From positions 1,488,001 to 1,552,000 of the forward strand of contig NZ_CP047961.1 in the NCBI RefSeq assembly GCF_014279775.1: a stretch of DNA of 64,000 nucleotides, in the 5' to 3' direction. Every line of letters starts with the position of its first letter. Position 1 is the stretch's first letter. Source of the DNA: Synechococcus sp. PROS-9-1. GTDB lineage: Bacteria; Cyanobacteriota; Cyanobacteriia; PCC-6307; Cyanobiaceae. Below are positions 39,310 through 46,469 of the stretch, one piece after another. The position numbers and the translations under genes are program-made. Below the pieces are notes generated by a model. It searched no databases. It was not told where the DNA came from and was given only the letters and a program-made list of their open reading frames with translations.

Positions 39310-40665
39310 ATGGCCGCGCCTTTCCCCTTTGTTGCGGTGTCACTGCGTCTCCTCCTGATCCGCCACGGCCTGAGCAGCTTCAACGTTGAGCGCCGCATCC
39401 AGGGGCGTAATGACCTATCAACACTCACAGCGACCGGCGAAGACCAAGCGCGACGCATGGGCGTGGCCTTGGCCGACGTGCCGATTGATGCTGCCTACAG
39501 CTCACCTCTTCAACGTGCTGCCAGCACCACAGCCGGAGTGCTGAGCGTGCGTGAAGACGGGCTGACCCCCGTCCTAGATGACGGACTGCTGGAGATTGAT
39601 CTTGAGCCCTGGAGCGGACTGACCGCCTCTGAACGGGCGATCAAGGATCCAGAGGGCTACGCCACCTGGCGGCAACGACCAGAAGCGCTAGAGCTCACCC
39701 GCGCTGATGGCACGCGATACCAACCGGTTACCGAGTTGATGGTTCAGGCGCGGGCGTTCTTGAAAGGCCTCATGGATCGGCATCCAGTGACTGGTGACGA
39801 CACCGTGCTGGTTGTGGGGCACAACGCCATTCTTCGCTGCTTAATTCTGGTGTTACTGGGCGAGCCCCAAGGAGGCTTCAGGCGGCTGCGCCTGGACAAC
39901 GCATCGCTGTCGGTGTTCAACCTCTCCTCTGGGCCTAAGGGCTACAAAGTACAGATCGAATGCTTAAACAGTATTGCCCACTTAGAACCAGCGCTGCCAG
40001 CCAAAGGCACCAAGGCTCGCCTGGTGCTCGTCCGCCACGGTGAAACAGATTGGAACCGGCAGGGGCGTTTCCAGGGACAGATTGATATCCCTCTCAACAG
40101 CAACGGCCATGCCCAAGCAGAGGCTGCTCGCTCCTTCCTCGAAGATGTGACTCTGGATCGGGCTTACAGCAGCTCGATGTCTCGCCCAAGAGAAACCGCT
40201 GAGGGGATTTTGAAATCGCACTCAGGCGTCCCTCTCACCGTGACTGATGGCCTAATGGAAATCGGTCACGGGCTTTGGGAGGGGAAACTGGAATCAGAAA
40301 TCAGACAGGGCTGGGACGAGTTACTCCAGGCCTGGAAGGACGCTCCCGAAACCGTGCAAATGCCCGAGGGCGAAACGATTCAAGACGTATGGAAACGCTC
40401 TGTGGACTGTTGGAACAGCATCGCGAATGGCCTCGACCCGTCAGAGACAGCCTTAGTTGTGGCGCATGATGCAGTGAACAAAACAATCCTGTGTCACCTC
40501 TTAGGCCTGGCGCCCAAAGACATTTGGTCCGTGAAACAAGGCAACGGTGGCGTCACGGTGATCGACATGCCAGAAGATCCCAGCCAACCTGCAGTGGTGA
40601 GTTGCCTGAATCTCACGTCCCACCTCGGTGGGGTTCTCGATCGAACAGCAGCGGGAGCATTGTGA
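39310..40665 (+). CDS. Two-domain histidine phosphatase (phosphoglycerate mutase-like)
   Basis: Two tandem histidine phosphatase domains. Domain 1 has LLIRHGLSSFN with H19, and SPLQRAASTTAGVL; domain 2 has LVRHGETDWNRQGRFQGQ with H243, SSSMSRPRETAEGIL and VAHDAVNKTILCHLLG. Domain 2 is closest to cofactor-dependent PGM-like enzymes; related cyanobacterial proteins include the metal-independent phosphoserine phosphatase PspA. Domain 1 departs from the usual RHGE/T (RHGLSSFN) and may have a regulatory role. At 451 residues it is typical for the cyanobacterial two-domain form. The dihydroorotase-like gene follows after 4 bases. Confidence 0.85.
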   Translation: MAAPFPFVAVSLRLLLIRHGLSSFNVERRIQGRNDLSTLTATGEDQARRMGVALADVPIDAAYSSPLQRAASTTAGVLSVREDGLTPVLDDGLLEIDLEPWSGLTASERAIKDPEGYATWRQRPEALELTRADGTRYQPVTELMVQARAFLKGLMDRHPVTGDDTVLVVGHNAILRCLILVLLGEPQGGFRRLRLDNASLSVFNLSSGPKGYKVQIECLNSIAHLEPALPAKGTKARLVLVRHGETDWNRQGRFQGQIDIPLNSNGHAQAEAARSFLEDVTLDRAYSSSMSRPRETAEGILKSHSGVPLTVTDGLMEIGHGLWEGKLESEIRQGWDELLQAWKDAPETVQMPEGETIQDVWKRSVDCWNSIANGLDPSETALVVAHDAVNKTILCHLLGLAPKDIWSVKQGNGGVTVIDMPEDPSQPAVVSCLNLTSHLGGVLDRTAAGAL

Positions 40666-40669
40666 ACCC

Positions 40670-41947
40670 ATGACTGAGACGATGCTGCTCGACCCCGTGC
40701 AGGTTCTAGTCGCCAGCAATCAGCCGCTCCAAGTAGGAAGTGCTGCTCTCTTTGAAGATGATCGTCTCATCGCCCTTGGCGAAGAGGCAAGGCAGCGAGC
40801 CGCTGAGCGAGGTGTTTCGGCCCATAACCGGGCCCAGCAACTCCTCGCCCCATGTCTTGTCGATCCACATTCAAGCCTTCCCAGTCCATTCACAGGAAGC
40901 GGAGAGACGCTCAAAACCCTCATCAACGCCGCAGGGCGAGCCGGTTACGGGCAACTAGCACTGCTTCCCAACGGTGAATCGGAACGGGACAGCCCAGAAC
41001 GCTTAAAGGGATTCCAGCCGAGCGATTGCGATCTCAAAATTCATTTATGGGGAAGCTTCACCCATCGCGGCGAAGGAGAACGCCTCAGCCGCCACGCCGA
41101 TCTGCTCGACGCAGGTGCGATCGGTCTCAGTGCTGGGGAGCAAATGCCGCCTACCAACCTCATCGACCGCGCTCTACTGCTCGGCGAAATGGCTGGAGCC
41201 CCTGTGTTGATTGCACCCCACGACTCCAATCTGCGCGGAGACGGAATGATCCGGGAAGGTGTGGAAACACTACGAGCCGGATGGCCTGCCGATCCAACCA
41301 TCAGCGAAACGCTGCCCTTGGGGCAACTCCTGGAACTGCAACGACGCCACAGCAATCGCAAGCTTGTGCTCATGAATCTCTCCACTGCAGATGGAGTGAA
41401 GATGCTCAGCCAGACAACGTCATCCCCTCTGGCCACTGTGAGCTGGTGGCATCTCCTGCAGGATCGTTCCAGCCAAACAGCTGAAAAGTCCTATTGGTTT
41501 GTCACCCCTTCCATTGGTGGACAACGTGATCGCCTGGCCTTAATTCAGGCCTTAGGAGAAGGAAAGATCAACGCCGTTGCTGTCCATGGCATTCCTCTCG
41601 ACGATGAGGAGTGTCTTTTGCCTCCCGATCAACGTCCAAAAGGCTTATCTGGTCACCACTTAGTGCTGCCAACTCTCTGGCAACATCTCGTGGTCAATTT
41701 GGGATGGAGTGTGAACCAACTCTGGCAAGCACTCAGTTTCGGTCCGGCACGGTTGCTTGGACAGGACGAAGAACGACTGAGCATCGGAAGCAACCGCTGG
41801 TTGCTTTTTGATCCTGACCAAACATGGGATCAAACCCGTGACGCTCCCCACGCCCCCAAAGCTGCCAATCAGCCTTGGATCGGCGTCCGCATGCGAGGGC
41901 AAGTGGTGAGTTGTGGACTCAGGATCCCAACTCACCAAGCCGATTGA
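40670..41947 (+). CDS. Dihydroorotase-like protein, probably catalytically inactive
   Basis: The fold and several segments match dihydroorotases/amidohydrolases: LLAPCLVDPHSSLPSPFTGS (60-79), LINAAGRAGYGQLALLPN, LDAGAIGLS, and the late GHHLVLPTLWQHL. In active enzymes the first box is PGxIDxHxHxREP; here it is VDPHSSLPSP: H67 is kept but the second metal-binding histidine is S69, and the arginine is lost. Other zinc ligands are also hard to find. I infer a pseudo-enzyme, as known for PyrC-like partners of aspartate transcarbamoylase. The ATG at 40670 lies 4 bases after the phosphatase stop. The 3' end overlaps lepB by 29 bases. Confidence 0.8.
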   Translation: MTETMLLDPVQVLVASNQPLQVGSAALFEDDRLIALGEEARQRAAERGVSAHNRAQQLLAPCLVDPHSSLPSPFTGSGETLKTLINAAGRAGYGQLALLPNGESERDSPERLKGFQPSDCDLKIHLWGSFTHRGEGERLSRHADLLDAGAIGLSAGEQMPPTNLIDRALLLGEMAGAPVLIAPHDSNLRGDGMIREGVETLRAGWPADPTISETLPLGQLLELQRRHSNRKLVLMNLSTADGVKMLSQTTSSPLATVSWWHLLQDRSSQTAEKSYWFVTPSIGGQRDRLALIQALGEGKINAVAVHGIPLDDEECLLPPDQRPKGLSGHHLVLPTLWQHLVVNLGWSVNQLWQALSFGPARLLGQDEERLSIGSNRWLLFDPDQTWDQTRDAPHAPKAANQPWIGVRMRGQVVSCGLRIPTHQAD

Positions 41948-42692
41948 ATGGCCAGAAGCGCCAGACCGCTCGACCAATAATCTGATCTTCAGGAAGGAAG
42001 GCCCCCCCTGGCCAGTAGCGCCCATCCCAGCTGTTACTGCGGTTGTCACCAAGAACCAGGACACGTCCCTGCGGGACCGTGGCATTAAGGGTGCGACAAA
42101 GGCTCATGCCCCGCTTATCGAGAGCGCAGTAATTGGTCACATACGGTTCGTTGAGATCAACACCGTTCACACGCACCTCTCCTCGAGGGTTCACCACCAC
42201 CTGATCACCCGCTACAGCCACAACGCGTTTGATGTAGGCATCACAAGCCGAATGACTGACGCCGGGAATCAACCCAACCAAAGGGATATTGGCGAGAACG
42301 CATTGAAAAGGCGGGGGTGACGTTGTTGAGCGCAGTGCAGGATCAAAGGCATAGGGGGAATTGAACACAACGATTTCTCCCCGCCGCGGTTTGCGGCCGC
42401 GATAGCTGAGCTTCTCGACAAGCAGACGATCTTGGATCTGCAAACCAGGCAGCATCGAGCCTGAAGGGATGAAGCGTGCCTCTGCCAAATAGTGGCGAAT
42501 CCCGAAATAGAGACCCATGGTGAAAAGCAACGGGGCCCAAAAGTCCCAGAGCGGGTGTCCAGCAGCTCGTTCCTTTTTCAGACCCTTATCGCCCTCTTGA
42601 AGAGTCTCGCTGCTGTTGGGCCGGTCATCGTCAGAACGACTGTTGTGTTGCTTGTCTACCAACAGGCACCTTGCTTCAATCCTGAAAGTCAC
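41919..42692 (-). CDS. lepB: Signal peptidase I
   Basis: Leader peptidase anchored by one N-terminal helix (about 48-68), active site outside the cytoplasm. Catalytic serine S79 in FIPSGSMLP, catalytic lysine K155 in AYIKRVVAVAGD, and the C-terminal box VLGDNRSNSWDGRYWPG. At 257 residues it is on the longer side because of a 45-residue polar lead. It removes signal peptides from exported proteins, including thylakoid-lumen proteins. Divergent from the 501-residue membrane protein (51 bases) and overlapping the dihydroorotase-like gene by 29 bases at the 3' end. Confidence 0.95.
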   Translation of the reverse strand: MTFRIEARCLLVDKQHNSRSDDDRPNSSETLQEGDKGLKKERAAGHPLWDFWAPLLFTMGLYFGIRHYLAEARFIPSGSMLPGLQIQDRLLVEKLSYRGRKPRRGEIVVFNSPYAFDPALRSTTSPPPFQCVLANIPLVGLIPGVSHSACDAYIKRVVAVAGDQVVVNPRGEVRVNGVDLNEPYVTNYCALDKRGMSLCRTLNATVPQGRVLVLGDNRSNSWDGRYWPGGAFLPEDQIIGRAVWRFWPFNRLGELGS

Positions 42693-42743
42693 GATAGGCG
42701 CGATCAGCCTGAGCTTCTAGCCTGAAACCAGGCACGGTGATCC

Positions 42744-44249
42744 ATGGTCCGACCCCGCTGGCAGGGCGTGAAACCCCGCACCATCCAATTGTTCTGGAAT
42801 CGCTGGGATCAGGTCTTAGCCCTGATTGCAGCGCTCAATCTGATCTGGGTGATTTTCGATGTCACCTACATTCCGCTGCGAAATTTCTGGCTGCAGAGAA
42901 CGCTCTATCCCCTTCCATCGATCAACTTGGCCTTGCCACTGCCGTGGCTGCCAGACATCACACCCCTCTACGACCCGCTGAAGGGCATCGAAGTTCACCG
43001 GGACACGATGTCCTATGTCGAGCACTTCCGCAGACTCGAGACCACCTCCTCAACGTTGGGCATCAACAGTCAAGCCGCACGACAATTGCGGCTTGAAATG
43101 GTGGTTAGGAATAGCCAGTTGGTTGATGAAAACCCGTTCATCAGCTCTGGGAATGTAGGAGCATTCGAAAAGCTCAAGAACCGTCTCAGAGCAAGAGCTG
43201 AGATGGATTCAGCCAAACAAGCGGCGGCCTATCTCCTCAGCGACCGCTACCTGAGCAAACACGACTGGGGGCAAGAGCGTCAGTTTTGGAACATCAAAAT
43301 TCTTCCGCTAGCAGAGACCAATTACTCGCGCGGAATTGATGAAAACGGAATGCCCATCGACCTCTCCTGGCGGATCGACATTCCTTTTCAAATCCTGTTC
43401 CTACTGGACATCCTGGTTCGTACGCTTCGACTGAAACGTCGTTTTCCGGCGATTGCCTGGAGAGACGCCTTACTCAGACGTTGGATTGACCTGCCGCTGT
43501 TAATTCCATTTTGGCGTCTACTGCGAGTCGTTCCAGTCACAGAGCGGCTATCCCGCGCTCAGCTTCTCAATCTTGAGCCCCTTCGAGCAGCCGTCAGTCG
43601 CGGCGTTGTCGCGGTCCTGGCGCTCGAATTATTTGAAGTGATCACGCTGCGTGTTCTCGATGCCATGCAAGGCATCGTGCGCTCGCCGAATCTTCCCGAC
43701 CGGATTCTCCGGCTTTGTAGTCATCAATCTGTTGACAGCAGCGAAGAACGAGAACTCGCGGAGCTGCTGCGGCTCTGGCTGCCTCTCATCCTCACGCAAG
43801 TGGGTCCAGGGATGCGGCCGCAACTCGTGGCGCTATTTGGCCACGCTCTTCAGCGAAATCTGGATGGTCTGGTCTTACCTGCTCCGCTGAGGGAGCTGCC
43901 TGGAGTGCAAAAGGCGGAATCCGAACTGAGCCGTCAGCTCGCTGCGGGGATGGTGGATTCGCTGTTGGGGCTGTCCAAGAGTGCAGGCGACCAACTTGGC
44001 CAGAAAGATCAAGTTCTCGAAGATCTTGGGATTCAAGCGCTCGATCGTTTCTGGGAGGAGCTTGCTCGCACGCTCGAACAAGGCGTTGTGCTGGAACGGA
44101 GCCAGGAACTCTTGGTGGCGTTTCTCGAAGAATTCAAACGCACCAGCATGTTCCAACTGCATACGCAAGGTGGAGTGGACGAACTGATTACCGAGCTCGA
44201 TGGGCTGAATTTCAACCCAAAAGAGCCTGATTCCAATCCACGGGCTTGA
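42744..44249 (+). CDS. Conserved membrane protein of unknown function, 501 residues
   Basis: Not assigned. It has one N-terminal membrane helix (about 23-45), a soluble stretch with HRDTMSYVEHFRRLE and WGQERQFWNIKILPLAE, a membrane pair at about 207-230 and 245-262, another hydrophobic segment near 285-305, and a long helical cytoplasmic C-terminus of about 190 residues. The region after the second pair (RRFPAIAWRDALLRRWIDLP to LLRVVPVTERL) resembles the S4/S5-type architecture of ion-channel-like proteins only loosely. Looks like a full-length cyanobacterial conserved protein. Its 3' end overlaps the ArsC-like gene by 38 bases. Confidence 0.72.
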   Translation: MVRPRWQGVKPRTIQLFWNRWDQVLALIAALNLIWVIFDVTYIPLRNFWLQRTLYPLPSINLALPLPWLPDITPLYDPLKGIEVHRDTMSYVEHFRRLETTSSTLGINSQAARQLRLEMVVRNSQLVDENPFISSGNVGAFEKLKNRLRARAEMDSAKQAAAYLLSDRYLSKHDWGQERQFWNIKILPLAETNYSRGIDENGMPIDLSWRIDIPFQILFLLDILVRTLRLKRRFPAIAWRDALLRRWIDLPLLIPFWRLLRVVPVTERLSRAQLLNLEPLRAAVSRGVVAVLALELFEVITLRVLDAMQGIVRSPNLPDRILRLCSHQSVDSSEERELAELLRLWLPLILTQVGPGMRPQLVALFGHALQRNLDGLVLPAPLRELPGVQKAESELSRQLAAGMVDSLLGLSKSAGDQLGQKDQVLEDLGIQALDRFWEELARTLEQGVVLERSQELLVAFLEEFKRTSMFQLHTQGGVDELITELDGLNFNPKEPDSNPRA

Positions 44250-44580
44250 ATCCCACCAAAAAATCGCCACTGGGCAATGCAACAAAAGGGCGTTTGATCA
44301 AACGCCCATCTGCAGCCAACGCAGCCAGGGCTTCTTCGTCATTCATTGATTTCACAACCGCTGCACCTAGAGCGCGATAGCTCTGGCCACTGGTGTTGAA
44401 GAGACGTTGACGAAGACCCAAACGCTCGAATGCAAGCGCAAGAACCTCTTTTGACGGCGGAGAAGCTGTGATGTCAACGACCTCATAGTTGAAGTTGTTG
44501 GCATCCAACCAAGCCAGGGCCTTACGGCAAGTTGAACATCGGGAGTAGCTGAAAACCTTGATGGTTGGAGCCAAGCTCAA
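44212..44580 (-). CDS. ArsC/Spx-family thioredoxin-fold protein
   Basis: A 122-residue protein with KVFSYSRCSTCRKALAWLD near the N-terminus (CxxC at residues 15-18), an alpha/beta fold, and the C-terminal IKRPFVALPSGDFLVGF typical of the ArsC/Spx/YffB family. A true arsenate reductase would need a GSH/glutaredoxin partner and a specific arginine triad, which I cannot verify. Many cyanobacterial members are general redox or regulatory proteins. It overlaps the ferredoxin gene by 4 bases, so both are produced from one message. Confidence 0.85.
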   Translation of the reverse strand: MSLAPTIKVFSYSRCSTCRKALAWLDANNFNYEVVDITASPPSKEVLALAFERLGLRQRLFNTSGQSYRALGAAVVKSMNDEEALAALAADGRLIKRPFVALPSGDFLVGFKPVDWNQALLG

Positions 44581-44936
44581 CGTCCAAACAAGTTCTTCAC
44601 AGCACCAAGCAGGCTGTTTGAACCCTTGCCAACGCCTTCGTCAGGGCGAGTCTTAATGGTCACATCGCCATTCACACTGGTGCGGCAGCTCAAGCGATAG
44701 TTCGCAGGGCGGTCAGAGAGGTACACCTCTTCAACATCGCTACGGGGTGAGAGGTTTTGGGCTCCTTCGAGCACCTCAATCACGCAGGTTCCGCACTGGC
44801 CAACCCCGCCACAATTGTTGAGGTTGTTCAGGCCTTTGTAAGGATTGATCCCGGAGGAAAGGGCTGCTTTGCGTAAATTCGCTCCTTCGATGCAACCGAC
44901 CTGTTGGCCTTCCTGCTCAAAACGGATGGTGGGCAC
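44577..44936 (-). CDS. Plant-type [2Fe-2S] ferredoxin with C-terminal extension
   Basis: A small electron carrier with the cluster ligands NCGGVGQCGTC (Cys-x5-Cys-x2-Cys) and the fourth cysteine in RLSCRTSV. It is 119 residues; the extra 20 or so residues at the end (EGVGKGSNSLLGAVKNLFGR) form an amphipathic helix not found in photosynthetic PetF. The motif spacing and the glycine instead of serine residues suggest one of the non-PetF ferredoxins of cyanobacteria. It is the first gene of a pair with the ArsC-like protein. Confidence 0.9.
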   Translation of the reverse strand: MPTIRFEQEGQQVGCIEGANLRKAALSSGINPYKGLNNLNNCGGVGQCGTCVIEVLEGAQNLSPRSDVEEVYLSDRPANYRLSCRTSVNGDVTIKTRPDEGVGKGSNSLLGAVKNLFGR

Positions 44937-45022
44937 GGGTCGTTCACAATCTAGGCGCGAACCAACTTACAAGAAGTAAGGCCTCAATAGAGCCTCAATC
45001 ACAGATCTTGCCCAGAAAAGCT

Positions 45023-45042
45023 GGATTCAGCCCCCTGAATCC
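45023..45042 (-). terminator. Hairpin downstream of ppa
   Basis: A perfect 8-base stem directly after the ppa stop on the minus strand: GGATTCAG, four G, CTGAATCC, followed by AGCTTTTC. The T-run is short, so it could be a weak intrinsic terminator or an mRNA 3'-end stabiliser. The stem is 45023-45030 with 45035-45042. Confidence 0.6.
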
Positions 45043-45555
45043 TTAACCACCGGCCGCTCGAACGCATGCCTCCAACAGGGGAGCGACGGCATCCGAATCA
45101 CGCCAACCGCCGATCGAAATGACGCGACCATCCATATTTTTGTAAGTACGGAAAAACTCGGCCACATCCTCAAGCTGGCTGGGTGCAATTTGTTGGATGC
45201 TCTGAATCCTTGATTGCCGAGGGTCCGCGACCGGGACACAGAGAATCTTGCCGTCGTAATGCCCCGTGTCATTCATATCGAGCACCCCGATCGGCCTTGC
45301 TTTGATCAAACACCCTGCAAAGGTGGGTTCCGCCATGATCACCATGGCATCGAGAGGAGACCCGTCCTCGGCAAGGGTATTGGGAACAAATCCGTAGTCA
45401 AAGGGATATCGAATTGAAGGGTGGAGCACACGGTCCAGTGCCATCACTCCAACGTCTTCTGAAAACTCATATTTGTTGCAACTACCCGCTGGAATCTCAA
45501 CGATCAGATTGAGTAGCCCCGGAGAGGGCGAAGGAGGCAGGGACCTCAGATCCAT
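45043..45555 (-). CDS. ppa: Inorganic pyrophosphatase (family I)
   Basis: Hydrolyses pyrophosphate to phosphate, pulling biosynthetic reactions forward. Family I motifs: NKYEFSEDVGVMALDRVL, YPFDYGFVPNTL, the signature EDGSPLDAMVIM and GVLDMNDTGHYDGKILCVP. 170 residues, standard for the bacterial enzyme. The start overlaps the end of the small membrane protein frame by 59 bases. A second, different family I enzyme sits at the right window edge. Confidence 0.96.
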   Translation of the reverse strand: MDLRSLPPSPSPGLLNLIVEIPAGSCNKYEFSEDVGVMALDRVLHPSIRYPFDYGFVPNTLAEDGSPLDAMVIMAEPTFAGCLIKARPIGVLDMNDTGHYDGKILCVPVADPRQSRIQSIQQIAPSQLEDVAEFFRTYKNMDGRVISIGGWRDSDAVAPLLEACVRAAGG

Positions 45556-45733
45556 GGCGATCTTGCGCAGTGAGTGGTGTCAAAGAACCCAGAGGAGGGC
45601 GATCAGTCAGCACAGCAGCCAACGGAATTCCAAGGCTGGTGCAAGCAAGGATGAACCCCAAAAAGGCAAGTGTTGGCGCAGCAACTTGAAACGAGGGTTG
45701 CTTAGAAAGTTCGCGGGCAGGCTCGGGGTCCAT
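45497..45733 (-). CDS. Small single-helix membrane protein, 78 residues
   Basis: MDPEPARELSKQPSFQ leads into one hydrophobic segment (about 17-42, LAFLGFILACTSLGIPLAAV), followed by a polar end. The protein pattern looks conserved up to about residue 45; the last 20 codons overlap the ppa start in another frame and are probably not constrained. Unknown role. Twenty-five bases upstream is an 11-G tract. Medium certainty that it is a gene. Confidence 0.5.
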   Translation of the reverse strand: MDPEPARELSKQPSFQVAAPTLAFLGFILACTSLGIPLAAVLTDRPPLGSLTPLTAQDRHGSEVPASFALSGATQSDR

Positions 45734-45758
45734 TCAGACAGGATTAAGGACATCCGGT

Positions 45759-45769
45759 GGGGGGGGGGG
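45759..45769. repeat. Homopolymer of 11 G
   Basis: A run of eleven G on the plus strand (C on the coding strand of the downstream small gene), 25 bases before its ATG. Such tracts slip during replication and sequencing. It lies in the probable 5' leader or promoter of the small membrane protein and ppa. Confidence 0.9.
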
Positions 45770-45858
45770 TGACCCTATGCAAGCCATACCTGCTGGCATG
45801 AAAAGCTCCGGAAAGGCGTTATTAAAAGGCTAAAGATAATTGTCGCACCATCACCGCT

Positions 45859-46323
45859 CTAAGCGGCTGGACGCTCTTGCCGATCACGACGGGCGGCAAG
45901 GTCAGACGGTGCTGCGGGAAGGTCTTCAAGGTGAGTTCTGATCTGGCGCAACTCCTCGAGGATGGCGCCAAGAACTTGCTGAGTGGCAGTCGATGGAGAG
46001 TTGAGAACTTCAACGGTGACCTCCTTAATTCTCAACACATCCTTGGCAAAACGCGCAACTTCGTTCGGATGAAACAGAAGAGGATCTTTTTGATCGCTTC
46101 GATATTCAGGATTTAACTTCTTGGGGTTAAAAGCAGGATTTAAATTGCGAGCGTCAGTATTCGTATAACGATAAACAGAGGCTCTTGATCGGTTCAAGGA
46201 CTTTTGAACATCATCAATGGCAACTAACGCATCTGATTGGGCCATCACCGCGTCAACATCTGTTGCGGATCTAGAGGAATCTTCCGCAGCAGAAACAGGA
46301 CTTTCGATCGACCTAGGAAACAT
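45859..46323 (-). CDS. Conserved hypothetical with possible DNA-binding helix pair, 154 residues
   Basis: Unnamed. The centre (about 37-100) begins with IDDVQKSLNRSRASVYRYTN, which has the alternation of a resolvase- or MerR-like helix-turn-helix (recognition helix SRASVYRY), then DPLLFHPNEVARFAKDVL, another helical module. N- and C-termini are polar with an acidic start and a proline/arginine-rich end (DLAARRDRQERPAA), likely disordered. No membrane segment. I infer a small DNA-binding regulator but cannot name a target. It is separated from proS by 146 bases, divergent. Confidence 0.6.
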   Translation of the reverse strand: MFPRSIESPVSAAEDSSRSATDVDAVMAQSDALVAIDDVQKSLNRSRASVYRYTNTDARNLNPAFNPKKLNPEYRSDQKDPLLFHPNEVARFAKDVLRIKEVTVEVLNSPSTATQQVLGAILEELRQIRTHLEDLPAAPSDLAARRDRQERPAA

Positions 46324-46469
46324 GAGACTGATTTAGGACGCACTGGATTGAGCAGACAGTAGCAGCTGAGACTCACGATGCCAGCAACGTTCCAGGCGAT
46401 CGGGACACTTCCTGAAGCGACCTTTTTTGCAGCGGTGGTAACTTCCAGTCTCATTCAACACCGATCGCT

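Noticed and set aside
45027-45272. An 81-codon frame overlapping ppa on the same strand
   Set aside because: Out-of-frame shadow of ppa without family-like sequence.
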